Shown: one piece after another, positions 1-9,276 of the stretch
How positions within the stretch are numbered: the stretch's first letter is position 1
Layout of the letters: each line of letters opens with the position of its first letter
Source of the DNA: Salegentibacter sp. Hel_I_6
GTDB lineage: Bacteria > Bacteroidota > Bacteroidia > Flavobacteriales > Flavobacteriaceae
NCBI RefSeq assembly: GCF_000745315.1
Contig: NZ_JQNQ01000001.1
Span: forward strand, 1,736,001 to 1,800,000
Length of the DNA: 64,000 nucleotides
Reading direction: 5' to 3'
Program-made: the position numbers and the translations under genes
The notes under the pieces: generated by a model
Told to the model about the DNA's origin: nothing
What the model saw: only the letters and a program-made list of their open reading frames with translations
Databases searched by the model: none

Positions 1-1
1 G

Positions 2-1795
2 GGTACAGGATCTGAAAATATGTCTAAAGATGATTTTAACGAAGAAATCGACTTTTTAGGAGCCAATGTTAGTTTTGGATCAGAAAGCGTTTATGCTAGT
101 TCACTTTCTAAGTTTTTCCCTAGAGTTATGGAACTTATGGCTGAAGGAGCCTTAAGGCCAAAATTCACCCAGGAAGAATTTGAATCTGAAAAGAATAAAC
201 AAATTGAAGGATTAAAATCTATAGATAAAGATGTAAGCTCTATCGCTGGCAGAGTAAGTGCTGCTTTGGCTTATGGAGCTAACCACCCTTATGGAGAATT
301 CGCTACAGTAGAAAATACCGAAAACGTAACTTTAGAGAATATCGAAAAATTCTATAACAGTTATTTCAAACCCAACAATGCTTACCTTGTTGTAGTTGGT
401 GACGTAAAGACTGCTGAAGTAAAAAAGCTTGCCAAGAAGAATTTTGGAGACTGGAAAGCCGGTGCTCCAAAAGAGCAAGAGTTACCTAAAGTAGCTAACG
501 TAAACGAGACACAAATCAACCTGGTTGATATGCCAAACGCAGTACAAAGCGAATTAAGACTTCAAAATACCATCGATTTAAAAATGGCAGATGAAGATTA
601 CTTCCCTGTATTGGTAGCAAACCAAATTCTTGGTGGTAGTTTTGGAAGTTACTTGAATATGAACCTTCGTGAAGACAAAGGTTATACTTACGGAGCCAGA
701 ACAAGCACAGGAGCAGACAAGTATGCTTCAAGATTTGTTGCACAAGCAAGCGTTAGAAATGCGGTAACCGATAGCGCAATTGTAGAATCTTTGAAAGAGA
801 TTAGAAGAATTAAAACCGAGCCTGTAGATGCTGAAATGTTAGAAAACGCTAAAAGCAAATTCGCCGGTGACTTCGTATTAAGATTAGAACAACCTTCTAC
901 CATCGCTAATTACGCGCTTAATATCAAGACGAATGATCTAGAAGATGATTTTTATGAAACTTTCCTTGAGAAGATAAATGCAGTTACTGCAGATGATATT
1001 CAACGTGTAGCCAATAAATATTATCAAACCGATAATATGAGAATTGTGGTTGCAGGTAAAGCTTCAGAAATTGCTGAAAACCTTGAAAAAGTTGAATTTA
1101 ACGGAAAAACAATTCCGGTTAAATATTATAACAAACTTGGTGAGGAAGTTGAAAAACCAAAAGCCAAAGAAGTTGACGCTTCAGTAACCGTAGAAAAAGT
1201 TTACGCAAATTACATTGAAGCTGTTGGTGGACGTGATGCTGTAGAAGAGATAGAAAGTGTAGTCCTTAAAGCTGAAGCCAGTGTACAGGGAACGACTTTA
1301 AACTTAACCATGAAAAGAACTATGGAGGGTAAGTTAAACCAGGAAGTTTCTGTTGGCGGTAACGTTATGAGCAAACAGATTTTTGATGGTGAAGCTGGAT
1401 TTGTAATGGCGCAAGGTCAAAAAATCCCTTACAACGAAGACCAGATTAAAACTGCTAAAATAGATGCTAATCCATTCCCGGAACTACAGGTTGGAGACGC
1501 AACTTTAGAAGGAATTGAGACTGTTGAAGGAACAGATGCATATGTTGTTGCACTTAGCGATAACTACAAAGCTTACTACAATGTAAAAAGTGGTTTAAAA
1601 ATGCAAACTGTACAAACAATGTCTCAAGCTGGACAAACAATGTCTATTCCTACAGGATATAGCGATTACCAGGAAGTAGAAGGAGTTAAATTTCCTTTTA
1701 AAATGACTCAGGCTGCAGGCCCACAAACATTTGAATTTGATATTACTGAGATCCTTGTTAACGAAGGAGTTTCGGCTGAAGATTTTGAAGAATAG
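2..1795 (+). CDS. M16 family peptidase, C-terminal part (5' end outside window)
   Basis: The frame is open from base 2 through the ATG at 20, so the gene starts before the window and the zinc motif (HxxEH) is not visible. What is left begins inside the first peptidase half; the second M16 half follows, with the family's LREDKGYTYG signature at about residues 216-225 counted from the ATG at 20. After roughly residue 385 comes a separate domain of about 200 residues resembling outer-membrane-lipoprotein-type beta domains. M16 enzymes with such a tail are common periplasmic proteins in Flavobacteriia and are thought to degrade peptides. A hairpin terminator follows 24 bases after the stop. Family is certain; substrate is unknown. 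Confidence 0.9.
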   Translation, partial: GTGSENMSKDDFNEEIDFLGANVSFGSESVYASSLSKFFPRVMELMAEGALRPKFTQEEFESEKNKQIEGLKSIDKDVSSIAGRVSAALAYGANHPYGEFATVENTENVTLENIEKFYNSYFKPNNAYLVVVGDVKTAEVKKLAKKNFGDWKAGAPKEQELPKVANVNETQINLVDMPNAVQSELRLQNTIDLKMADEDYFPVLVANQILGGSFGSYLNMNLREDKGYTYGARTSTGADKYASRFVAQASVRNAVTDSAIVESLKEIRRIKTEPVDAEMLENAKSKFAGDFVLRLEQPSTIANYALNIKTNDLEDDFYETFLEKINAVTADDIQRVANKYYQTDNMRIVVAGKASEIAENLEKVEFNGKTIPVKYYNKLGEEVEKPKAKEVDASVTVEKVYANYIEAVGGRDAVEEIESVVLKAEASVQGTTLNLTMKRTMEGKLNQEVSVGGNVMSKQIFDGEAGFVMAQGQKIPYNEDQIKTAKIDANPFPELQVGDATLEGIETVEGTDAYVVALSDNYKAYYNVKSGLKMQTVQTMSQAGQTMSIPTGYSDYQEVEGVKFPFKMTQAAGPQTFEFDITEILVNEGVSAEDFEE

Positions 1796-1818
1796 TGTTT
1801 TTTATTAATGTTAGAAAG

Positions 1819-1850
1819 CACCGGCCAGCAATGGTCGGTGTTTTTATTTT
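1819..1850 (+). terminator. Intrinsic terminator after the M16 peptidase
   Basis: An 8-bp stem (CACCGGCC / GGTCGGTG, one G-T pair) with a 6-base loop is followed directly by a T-rich tract at 1841-1850. Confidence 0.8.
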
Positions 1851-1870
1851 AAACCAGATCGAATCTTTTT

Positions 1871-2266
1871 ATGAAAAACAAACCTGAAGTTTCGCTACTA
1901 CCAAATTACTTTAAAATTATCGCGCTTGCGATCACTGGCTTAGCTATAACACTTGCGCTATTAAGTTTTAATGAATTATTAAACTTAGATCCGAACATAT
2001 TTATTCCATTTGGAAAATACATATTCTTAATGGCCGTAATATTCTTTGCTTTTTCAAAGGAGAAAGATGAAGAGAAATCGTTTACTGAACTTAGATTAAA
2101 ATGCCTTCCGTCAGCCATAATTTTTGTTAGTATCATCTATATATTCGAAGCTTTTATTGAATTATTCAAATCGGTTGAGCAACGCGAATTAAAGACAGCC
2201 TATGAGGTCTTATTGATATTTCACATTTACTATTTAGTTTCCTTTTACTATTATAAAAACAAGTAA
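1871..2266 (+). CDS. Small hypothetical membrane protein
   Basis: A 131-residue protein with about four predicted membrane segments (near residues 14-33, 42-60, 77-97 and 109-126) and a charged stretch (KEKDEEK) between the second and third. I recognise no family. It starts with ATG 20 bases after the terminator of the upstream peptidase gene, so it is likely transcribed separately, and it converges on the EamA transporter gene at 2313 with no clear terminator between them. It may be a small inner-membrane protein of unknown role. Confidence 0.6.
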   Translation: MKNKPEVSLLPNYFKIIALAITGLAITLALLSFNELLNLDPNIFIPFGKYIFLMAVIFFAFSKEKDEEKSFTELRLKCLPSAIIFVSIIYIFEAFIELFKSVEQRELKTAYEVLLIFHIYYLVSFYYYKNK

Positions 2267-2312
2267 TTACATTGTGAAATTTACCAGGATATTTTACACT
2301 TAAAGTTTAAAA

Positions 2313-3218
2313 CTAAGTAGCCTGCTTTCTAAACTTAGAAAACACTTTTTTAGATCGGTTTACAATAAAAACACCTATTAAAATTACAAAAGCTGAAAGA
2401 AACTGCCAGGCACTAAAAACCTCTCCATCTAAAATTCCCCAACCTAAAGCTACCACAGGGATTGTATAAGTGACAGAGGTAGTAAATACAGGATCTGAGA
2501 TCTGCACCAGTTTATTAAAAATTATCATCGCAACTCCAGTACCTATTACTCCCAAAATAGCAACATAGCCTATAGAATGCTGAATAACGATCTCGGAAAC
2601 ATTCTTTTCGAAGAATCCTGAGAAATACAAAATCACCAGAGAAGGTAGCAATAAGACTGTAAAACTTCCCGCTGCAATCCCCAACGGACTAACGTTACTC
2701 ATATGAGTTTTTAGAATATTTACATTCATCGCGTAACAGGAGGCTGCAATAATTACCAAAAGCGAATAGAGGTAGTTCTGATCTGGATTTATACTGGCGC
2801 CGCTTAAAATAAGTCCTGCAGTTCCTAATAAGCCAATGACCACACCCAATATTTTATTCTGATTAAATGCCGCTTTAAAAAACATTGCGCCAAAAATAAG
2901 TGTCATTAAAGGGGTGGCCGCATTTAGAATAGAAGCTACAGCGCTATCTATTTCGGTTTCTGCAAAAGAGAACAGGTACACAGGAAAGAAGTTTCCTAAA
3001 AAACCTATGAGTAACATCCATTTCCACTGGCCTTTCTTAATTTTCATTATGGATTTAAAACCGATAAGAATAAGAAAAACAGCAGCAAAAATAATTCGAA
3101 AAGATCCAACCTCAATAGCCGATAAACCTACCAGGCCTTTTTTAATAAGAATAAAGGAACTCCCCCAAACTATTGAAAGAATAACCAGGTAAACCCACTT
3201 TAATTTTTCTAAAGGCAT
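2313..3218 (-). CDS. EamA family (DMT superfamily) transporter
   Basis: The 301-residue product has the ten hydrophobic segments of a drug/metabolite transporter made of two EamA repeats. The N-terminal segment carries the typical WGSSFILIK sequence and the second half contains SVTYTIPVVALGWGI, the conserved proline/glycine-rich helix. Such proteins export metabolites such as amino acids or purines, but the substrate cannot be told from sequence. It stands alone, about 100 bases upstream (minus-strand sense) of nothing related, and ends convergently with the small membrane protein before it. Confidence 0.88.
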   Translation of the reverse strand: MPLEKLKWVYLVILSIVWGSSFILIKKGLVGLSAIEVGSFRIIFAAVFLILIGFKSIMKIKKGQWKWMLLIGFLGNFFPVYLFSFAETEIDSAVASILNAATPLMTLIFGAMFFKAAFNQNKILGVVIGLLGTAGLILSGASINPDQNYLYSLLVIIAASCYAMNVNILKTHMSNVSPLGIAAGSFTVLLLPSLVILYFSGFFEKNVSEIVIQHSIGYVAILGVIGTGVAMIIFNKLVQISDPVFTTSVTYTIPVVALGWGILDGEVFSAWQFLSAFVILIGVFIVNRSKKVFSKFRKQAT

Positions 3219-3321
3219 ATTTTTCGATTTCTAAGCTGCAAAAATCGGCATTCCTTTAGAGCTGAAAAGAAAAGAAACAATTAATTTCAAATGATTTTTT
3301 AACCACTTTATTTTTTCCTGC

Positions 3322-3885
3322 CTAATCCTGCCAACGGAAGGTTTCAATTACATGCTTCATATCCTTTTTTAGATAATCGGCAGCGGGCACAATGGAGTCG
3401 TAATTGGGTTTGGTTCTAAAATAAGCTGAAGCCGTCACAAAATGTTCTATACTATCGGTAAGGTAAAATTGCGCCTGTGAAGCGGCATCGCCAGTAACTT
3501 CATAAAACATTCCATAAACATTCTGAATTTTATTGGTATAAACATCACCTTCAATGGCATCAGCTTTAATTGTATGCTGCAACGGAAGATTCTGTGCATC
3601 AGCTAAAAGGGAATCGAGATTATTATTAATCTTCTGGTAGGTAATAAATATAGTCCCGTTAAGATCTTTATACTCTAAATCTATCCAACAGGGCACATTG
3701 TTTCGAGAAGCTTTAATTTTTGCCAAGCTATTCATTTCAAAAGCGTATTCACAATTAAACCCGGTAGCTTCATACCTGGCTTCAGGATAATTAAGGGAAA
3801 GAAATGCACGCGGTTTAGGTGTTGTATTTTCTTCACCGCAACCAATAAGCATCAAAACCGCTAATATTAATAAAAACCTTTTCAT
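3322..3885 (-). CDS. gldD: Gliding motility lipoprotein GldD
   Basis: A 187-residue lipoprotein with a signal peptide and lipobox ending LIGCG (Cys16), followed by the GldD-type sequence PKPRAFLSLNYPEARY. GldD is needed for gliding in Flavobacterium johnsoniae and is associated with function of the type IX secretion system. The gene lies 12 bases after gldE, in the order mutY-ssb-gldE-gldD known from F. johnsoniae, which strongly supports the name. It is the last gene of this transcript. Confidence 0.93.
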   Translation of the reverse strand: MKRFLLILAVLMLIGCGEENTTPKPRAFLSLNYPEARYEATGFNCEYAFEMNSLAKIKASRNNVPCWIDLEYKDLNGTIFITYQKINNNLDSLLADAQNLPLQHTIKADAIEGDVYTNKIQNVYGMFYEVTGDAASQAQFYLTDSIEHFVTASAYFRTKPNYDSIVPAADYLKKDMKHVIETFRWQD

Positions 3886-3897
3886 ACTGCCAAGCTT

Positions 3898-5226
3898 CTA
3901 AACTTCAACCGGTGAAATATTCACTTTAATTTGTTTAAGGCGTTTGTTATCTAGCACCTCTACCTTGAAACTATAATTTAAAAAATAGATCACGTCGTTT
4001 TTCTTCGGAAAACCTCCTGAAATCTCCAATAAAAATCCTGCCAGGGTATCTGCCTCTCCTTTCCGCTCTTCAAAAGCAACCGGATCTTCTATTTTCACTA
4101 TTCTATAGAAATCTTTTAAAGGCGTTTTTCCTTCAAAAACGTAGGTGTTTTCATCCAATTTTGAATACACCAAATCTTCATCATCAAACTCGTCGCTAAT
4201 ATCCCCTACAATTTCTTCAATAATATCTTCAAGAGAAATAAGTCCGCTGGTGCCGCCATATTCATCAACCACAATAGCCAAATGATTTTTTTTAGTTTTA
4301 AAATCATTCAATAGATCATCTAACTTTTTATTCTCTGGAACAAAATAGGGTTCGCGCAATAAGCTGGTCCATTCAAAGGCTTCATCATCAATATGAGGCA
4401 GCAAATCTTTAACGTATAGAATTCCAATTACATTATCTATGTTCTCCCGATAAACAGGAATTCTGGAATAACCTCTATCTATAATTTCAGGAATAACCTC
4501 TGTATAACTTTGGCTTTCATTTAAAGCAAAGATATCCATCCTGGGGCGCATTACCTGTTTAGTATCGGTATTCCCAAAAGAAACAATCCCTTTTAATATC
4601 TTGTGTTCTTCCTGGGTGGTATCTTCTTCACTGGTAAGTTCCAGAGCCTGTGATAAATGGTCTATACTAATAAAAGAACGTTGCTTTCCAAGACGATTAT
4701 GCATAAATATAGTTACTGCGCGCATAGGGCCGCTCAAGGGCGTAAATAATGTATCCAGAAAATTCAATGGGCGCGCCATGAAATTTGAAAACAGCACATT
4801 ATTTCTACTCGCGTAAACTTTTGGCAGAATTTCCCCGAATAATAGAATGATAAATGTTATTACTCCAACTTCAATAACAAACTTGAAATTAATACCGTAA
4901 AGCACCGTATTCATATTTCCGAAAAGCGCATCGGCAAGATTATCGAATAGCAGTACTATTGCTATATTAATAAAGTTATTAGCAACCAGGATGGTAGCCA
5001 GCAATTTCTTGGGTTTATCTAATAGATTCACCACAATTTGCTGCGCTTTGCCACGCTTACCGTCTTCAGTAATTACATCGGCAGGAGTTAAAGAAAAGAA
5101 AGCAACTTCAGCCCCAGAAATCAAGGCTGAACAAATTAGAAGCAGCAATAAAACTAAATAGCTAAATAGCTGCGTAAAATCAAAAGCGGCCCAAAACAAA
5201 ATCAAACTGGGAGGTTCTGAATCCAA
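3898..5226 (-). CDS. gldE: Gliding motility-associated protein GldE (CNNM/CorC-like)
   Basis: The 442-residue protein has an N-terminal CNNM-type membrane domain (hydrophobic segments near residues 17-37, 75-95 and 105-130), two CBS domains (about 200-330, with VVDEYGGTSGLISLEDI in the second) and a C-terminal CorC/HlyC transporter-associated domain. GldE is a paralogue of magnesium/cobalt efflux proteins and supports GldD function in F. johnsoniae. The start is TTG at 5226; the N-terminus MDSEPPSL fits the family, and no nearer ATG precedes the first membrane segment. It lies 21 bases after ssb and 12 before gldD. Confidence 0.92.
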   Translation of the reverse strand: MDSEPPSLILFWAAFDFTQLFSYLVLLLLLICSALISGAEVAFFSLTPADVITEDGKRGKAQQIVVNLLDKPKKLLATILVANNFINIAIVLLFDNLADALFGNMNTVLYGINFKFVIEVGVITFIILLFGEILPKVYASRNNVLFSNFMARPLNFLDTLFTPLSGPMRAVTIFMHNRLGKQRSFISIDHLSQALELTSEEDTTQEEHKILKGIVSFGNTDTKQVMRPRMDIFALNESQSYTEVIPEIIDRGYSRIPVYRENIDNVIGILYVKDLLPHIDDEAFEWTSLLREPYFVPENKKLDDLLNDFKTKKNHLAIVVDEYGGTSGLISLEDIIEEIVGDISDEFDDEDLVYSKLDENTYVFEGKTPLKDFYRIVKIEDPVAFEERKGEADTLAGFLLEISGGFPKKNDVIYFLNYSFKVEVLDNKRLKQIKVNISPVEV

Positions 5227-5247
5227 ATGACTGGGTTTAAATTAAAC

Positions 5248-5718
5248 TTAGAAAGGCAAATCGTCTTCCTCTTCTTCTTTTGCCATAGATTGATTGGCAA
5301 AATTATCATTTTTAGGCGTGTTTTGTTGATTTTGAGCAGGAGAATTTTGCTGTTGCATATTTCCGCTACTCTCACCCTCTCCTTTTGGAGTTAAAAAGGT
5401 AAACTCTGTACACTGTATTTCGGTAGAATAACGGTCGTTTCCCTGGTCGTCCTGCCATTTACGGGTTTTAATTCGCCCTTCTATATAAACCTTATCCCCT
5501 TTTTTAAGGTATTTCTCGCAGACTTCTGCAGCTTTATTTCTCACCACCACATTATGCCACTCGGTATTAGTGACACGCTCATTAGTGGTGCGGTTGGTAT
5601 AAGTCTCGTTGGTAGCCAGCGGAAAACGCCCAATAGCGCCACCGCCTTCAAAATAATGCATTTTCACGTCGTCTCCCGTATGCCCAATTAGCATTACCTT
5701 GTTTAATGTACCTGTCAT
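5248..5718 (-). CDS. ssb: Single-stranded DNA-binding protein
   Basis: A 156-residue SSB with an N-terminal OB fold (about residues 1-112), containing RTNERVTNTEWHNVVV and the YIEGRIKTRKW strand, a Gln/Asn-rich linker, and the acidic C-terminal tip EEEEDDLPF that recruits repair and replication partners. Start is ATG at 5718. It sits between mutY and gldE, the usual flavobacterial arrangement. Length is slightly below the E. coli protein because the linker is short. Confidence 0.95.
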   Translation of the reverse strand: MTGTLNKVMLIGHTGDDVKMHYFEGGGAIGRFPLATNETYTNRTTNERVTNTEWHNVVVRNKAAEVCEKYLKKGDKVYIEGRIKTRKWQDDQGNDRYSTEIQCTEFTFLTPKGEGESSGNMQQQNSPAQNQQNTPKNDNFANQSMAKEEEEDDLPF

Positions 5719-5820
5719 CTCTATTTAATATTTAACGCCCAAAAGGCTATTTATTTACACCCTAAAATACTGAAAAATTTATTGCTAATTAAAGCCAATC
5801 TGAATAAAACTTTAAACAAT

Positions 5821-6876
5821 TTATAGGGAATAGGTTTCTAACGCGGTTTCCTCAAGGAAATTAGCAATTAAAACCGGCACCGGATAATCTTTTACATTTT
5901 TTACAGGAATACCCGCTTCTCCAACTTTTTCAGCTTTAACCCACCAAAAATGAGTATAAATATGTTGGTGTGAAAGTTTATGCACCACTGGTTTTTTATT
6001 ATGTAATTGCAGGGAAAGTTCCTGTTCACCAAGAAGTTCATTTATCTTTTCTTCTGAAGGAAAAGCGCCTTTACCAACCGGTTTTTCGGTTTCTATTAAT
6101 GGAAATTCATATAATCCGTTCCAAATTCCCTTTCCGGTTCTTTGTTGAAGCAGGGTTTTATTTTCTTTAGAATAAACCACCAAATAATTAAAGTAGCGTT
6201 TTTTAACTTTAGCCTTTTTAAGCTTAACCGGTAAGTCTTTAATCTTATTCTTTTGTAAAGCCAAACAACCTGAACTTAAAGGACAACTATCACAAAGCGG
6301 ATTCCGCGGTTTACACTGCAACGCACCAAATTCCATTAAAGCCTGGTTAAAAGCAGAAGGATCTTTTTCATCTAACAACTTAGAAGCCAGGGCTTTGAAT
6401 TCCTTAATTCCGGCAGCAGAATTTATTGGATTTTCAATATCAAAAAAACGCGCCAAAACTCTATAAACATTACCATCTACTACCGCAACCGGTTCATTAT
6501 AACAAATGGAAGCAATAGCTGCGGCGGTGTAATCGCCAACACCTTTCAATTTTTTAAGCTCTGCATAAGAACCTGGAAAATTACCATTTAATTCTTCAGC
6601 TACGTATTTAGCGGTTTCATGAAGGTTTCTTGCACGAGAATAATACCCTAATCCCTGCCATAGTTTTAGTACCTTTTCTTGCGTAGCATTAGCAAGATCG
6701 AACACGGTAGGAAAAGTGTCTGTAAATTGGTGATAATAGGGCAAACCCTGTTCAATTCTGGTTTGCTGCAGCATAATTTCACTTAACCAAATGTGGTAGG
6801 GATCACTGGTTTTACGCCACGGCAATTCGCGTTTATTTTTTAAATACCAATTAATCAATACTTTAGAAAAAACCAT
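5821..6876 (-). CDS. mutY: A/G-specific adenine DNA glycosylase MutY
   Basis: MutY removes adenine mispaired with 8-oxoguanine in base excision repair. The 351-residue protein has the catalytic Glu33 in EIMLQQTR, the helix-hairpin-helix with GVGDYTAAAIA (112-122), catalytic Asp134 in VVDGNVYRV, and the four iron-sulfur cysteines C188-x6-C195-x2-C198-x5-C204. A C-terminal NUDIX-like domain (from about 230) reads the oxidised base. It is first in the run mutY-ssb-gldE-gldD and diverges from the HU gene. Confidence 0.95.
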   Translation of the reverse strand: MVFSKVLINWYLKNKRELPWRKTSDPYHIWLSEIMLQQTRIEQGLPYYHQFTDTFPTVFDLANATQEKVLKLWQGLGYYSRARNLHETAKYVAEELNGNFPGSYAELKKLKGVGDYTAAAIASICYNEPVAVVDGNVYRVLARFFDIENPINSAAGIKEFKALASKLLDEKDPSAFNQALMEFGALQCKPRNPLCDSCPLSSGCLALQKNKIKDLPVKLKKAKVKKRYFNYLVVYSKENKTLLQQRTGKGIWNGLYEFPLIETEKPVGKGAFPSEEKINELLGEQELSLQLHNKKPVVHKLSHQHIYTHFWWVKAEKVGEAGIPVKNVKDYPVPVLIANFLEETALETYSL

Positions 6877-6937
6877 AGCTTAAATAGACTTGCTGCAATA
6901 TTAAAAGTTTATTCCGTTATTATTTAATGAATTAGGC

Positions 6938-6969
6938 TTGAAATATTGTAGATTTAATTCTTATATTTG
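6938..6969 (+). promoter_or_regulatory. Bacteroidetes-type promoter of the HU gene
   Basis: TTG at 6938-6940 and TATATTTG at 6962-6969 (spacing 21) match the flavobacterial -33/-7 consensus; the HU start is 52 bases further on. Confidence 0.6.
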
Positions 6970-7020
6970 CGCCCTTGAAAAATATAGAAACCCCAATTTA
7001 TAATATTAAATAGTACGAAA

Positions 7021-7311
7021 ATGACGAAAGCAGATATTGTAGCAAACATTTCAGAAAAATTAGGAATGGAAAAAGGTGATGTCCAGGCTACTATTGAAAC
7101 CTTCATGGATGAGGTGAAAACTTCATTAGAAAGTGGAGACAACGTATATTTAAGAGGATTTGGAAGCTTTGTAGTTAAAACAAGAGCAGAAAAAACCGGA
7201 AGAAATATCTCTAAGAATACAACAATTAAAATTCCAGCACACAATATCCCTGCTTTTAAACCGGCAAAGATTTTTGTAGAAGGAGTAAAGACTAACGTTG
7301 AAGTTAAGTAA
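7021..7311 (+). CDS. HU family DNA-binding protein
   Basis: The 96-residue protein has the HU/IHF fold: two N-terminal helices (MTKADIVANISEKLG), the GDNVYLRGFGSF sheet, and a DNA-embracing arm with TGRNISKN and the IPAHNIPAFKPAK end in place of the usual proline-tip sequence. It compacts and bends DNA. It follows a strong promoter and precedes a gene for a tiny basic protein by 57 bases, an arrangement I associate with Bacteroidota upstream of the rng gene. Confidence 0.93.
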   Translation: MTKADIVANISEKLGMEKGDVQATIETFMDEVKTSLESGDNVYLRGFGSFVVKTRAEKTGRNISKNTTIKIPAHNIPAFKPAKIFVEGVKTNVEVK

Positions 7312-7368
7312 TTTGAAACTGCACAACAGTTTCTTTAGAAAATAATTTATTAATTAAAAAGTAACACT

Positions 7369-7458
7369 ATGCCAAGTGGTAAAAAAAGAAAAAGACATAA
7401 GGTAGCTACGCACAAGCGTAAAAAAAGAAACAGAGCTAACCGCCACAAGAAAAAGTAG
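7369..7458 (+). CDS. 29-residue very basic protein, probable ribosomal protein
   Basis: A short ORF starting ATG (MPSGKKRKRHKVATHKRK...) and ending TAG encodes 29 residues, of which more than half are Lys, Arg or His, and none is acidic. Such tiny basic proteins encoded here in Bacteroidota are, as far as I recall, annotated as ribosomal (bTHX-like) or left out of annotations; the exact ribosomal assignment is uncertain. It lies 57 bases after HU and its stop codon is inside the stem of a terminator. Codon use is adenine-rich as expected for Lys/Arg content. The conserved-looking MPSGKKRKRHK start makes chance unlikely. Confidence 0.8.
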   Translation: MPSGKKRKRHKVATHKRKKRNRANRHKKK

Positions 7459-7480
7459 TTTTCAACTACTTTTTTTGTTT
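7450..7480 (+). terminator. Intrinsic terminator overlapping the stop of the 29-residue ORF
   Basis: A perfect 11-bp stem (7450-7460 with 7464-7474, loop TTC) runs into a T tract. The TAG stop (7456-7458) is within the left arm. Confidence 0.75.
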
Positions 7481-7617
7481 AAATCGTTCATTGAAATTGA
7501 AACCCGGCTTATTACCTAACAAGTTTTAGGGTTTCTTCAGGATTAAAAACCCTGTGATAAAATAATGTTTAATCCATCTGTAACTGCTTTGGCAGCTATA
7601 GATATAAATCTAATAGA

Positions 7618-9156
7618 GTGGACAAAGAATTAATTATCCGGTCCGGAACCTCTGCTGTAGATTTTGCCTTACAAAAAGATGGAAAACTTATTGAACTCAA
7701 CAAGGAAGAAGACAGCAACAAATTTAATGTTGGTGATATTTTTATCGCAAAAATTAGAAAAGCTGTACCCGGGTTAAATGCCGCATTTGTTAATGTTGGC
7801 TACGAGAAAGATGGTTTTTTACACTATCACGATCTCGGCCCCCAGGTTTCTTCTATGCTTAAGTTCATAAAACGTGTAAGCACAGGTAAATTAAAAGATT
7901 ATTCCTTAAAGAATTTTACATTCGAAAAGGACATTGACAAAGACGGAGTGATTACCGATGTCTTAAAGTCAAATCAGTCGCTATTGGTTCAGGTTGTAAA
8001 AGAACCTATTTCTACCAAAGGCCCCAGGATAAGTTCAGAACTTTCCATTGCGGGTCGTTATATCGTACTGGTCCCTTTTTCCAATCGTATTTCGGTTTCA
8101 CAAAAAATTGAGAGCAAAGAAGAAAAAGACCGGTTAAAAAGATTGGTAAAAAGCATTAAACCCAAAGGTTTTGGGATTATTGTTAGAACCGTAGCCGAAG
8201 GCAAAAAAGTAGCAGAACTGGATAGAGATCTTCAAAATTTGATGGGTCGCTGGACAGGAATGTGCAAAAAGATGTATAAACCACATCATCCTTCTAAAGT
8301 ACTGGGAGAATTAAACAGGGCATCTTCCCTTTTAAGAGACATTTTCAATGACTCTTTTACTTCCATTACTGTAGACGATGAGACGCTTTATACACAAATT
8401 AAAGACTATGTGGGCGAGATCGCCCCGAGTAAAGAATCGATTGTTAAGTTATATCAATCTAATGTTCCAATTTTTGAAAAATACGGTATCGAAAGACAAA
8501 TAAAAACTTCATTTGGGCGCACCGTCTCTATGAGCAAAGGCGCCTACCTGGTAATAGAACACACAGAGGCTATGCACGTTATAGACGTAAATAGCGGTAA
8601 CCGTTCTAACAAATCCAGAAACCAGGAAGATACTGCATTAGAGGTGAATATGATTAGTGCCACAGAAATAGCCCGGCAATTAAGATTGCGTGATATGGGC
8701 GGTATTATCGTGGTAGACTTCATAGACATGGGAAAAGCCGAAAACCGCAAAACCCTGTTTGATCACCTTAGAAACGAAATGAGTGACGACCGTGCAAAAC
8801 ATAAGATTTTGCCACCGAGTAAATTCGGGTTGATACAAATTACAAGACAACGCGTAAGGCCGGAAATGAATATTAAAACCCGTGAGGAAAATCCAAATGG
8901 GACTGGTGAAATTGAAGCACCAATACTTTTAATAAACAAAATGAAAACCGACCTGGAAAAACTCATTAAGAAAGATCATAAAAAGATCACTTTGAGTGCG
9001 CATCCATTTATTGCAGCCTTTTTAACAAAGGGCTTTCCATCTCCCCGCTCGCAATGGTATTTAGACCATAAACGATGGGTGAAAATTTTACCAAGAGACG
9101 CTTACACGTACATGGAATATCATTTTCACGATAAAGAAGGAAATGAAATCCTTTAA
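7618..9156 (+). CDS. rng: Ribonuclease E/G family protein
   Basis: A 512-residue RNase G-type endoribonuclease, which processes rRNA precursors and degrades mRNA. An N-terminal S1-like RNA-binding domain (about residues 36-130) is followed by the catalytic core with the metal-binding aspartates in VIDVNSG (Asp323) and VVDFIDM (Asp367/370). The long C-terminal scaffold of E. coli RNase E is absent. Start is GTG at 7618; no ATG is available before the S1 domain and MDKELIIRSG is the family's start. A hairpin terminator follows the stop. Confidence 0.93.
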   Translation: MDKELIIRSGTSAVDFALQKDGKLIELNKEEDSNKFNVGDIFIAKIRKAVPGLNAAFVNVGYEKDGFLHYHDLGPQVSSMLKFIKRVSTGKLKDYSLKNFTFEKDIDKDGVITDVLKSNQSLLVQVVKEPISTKGPRISSELSIAGRYIVLVPFSNRISVSQKIESKEEKDRLKRLVKSIKPKGFGIIVRTVAEGKKVAELDRDLQNLMGRWTGMCKKMYKPHHPSKVLGELNRASSLLRDIFNDSFTSITVDDETLYTQIKDYVGEIAPSKESIVKLYQSNVPIFEKYGIERQIKTSFGRTVSMSKGAYLVIEHTEAMHVIDVNSGNRSNKSRNQEDTALEVNMISATEIARQLRLRDMGGIIVVDFIDMGKAENRKTLFDHLRNEMSDDRAKHKILPPSKFGLIQITRQRVRPEMNIKTREENPNGTGEIEAPILLINKMKTDLEKLIKKDHKKITLSAHPFIAAFLTKGFPSPRSQWYLDHKRWVKILPRDAYTYMEYHFHDKEGNEIL

Positions 9157-9160
9157 ATTA

Positions 9161-9193
9161 AACGCCTTTCGTTAATTCGGAAGGCGTTTTTTT
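9161..9193 (+). terminator. Intrinsic terminator after rng
   Basis: AACGCCTT (9161-9168) pairs with AAGGCGTT (9181-9188), followed by a T run to 9193. Confidence 0.75.
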
Positions 9194-9216
9194 ATGCGTT
9201 ATTCTGAAATTTACAT

Positions 9217-9251
9217 TTTGATATTTTCTACCTGAAAAAGTTTTAATTTTG
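9217..9251 (+). promoter_or_regulatory. Bacteroidetes-type promoter of recX
   Basis: TTTG at 9217-9220 and TAATTTTG at 9244-9251 (spacing 23) match the consensus and lie 26 bases before the recX start. Confidence 0.5.
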
Positions 9252-9276
9252 AATCTTAATTCTTGAATTTTCACTC

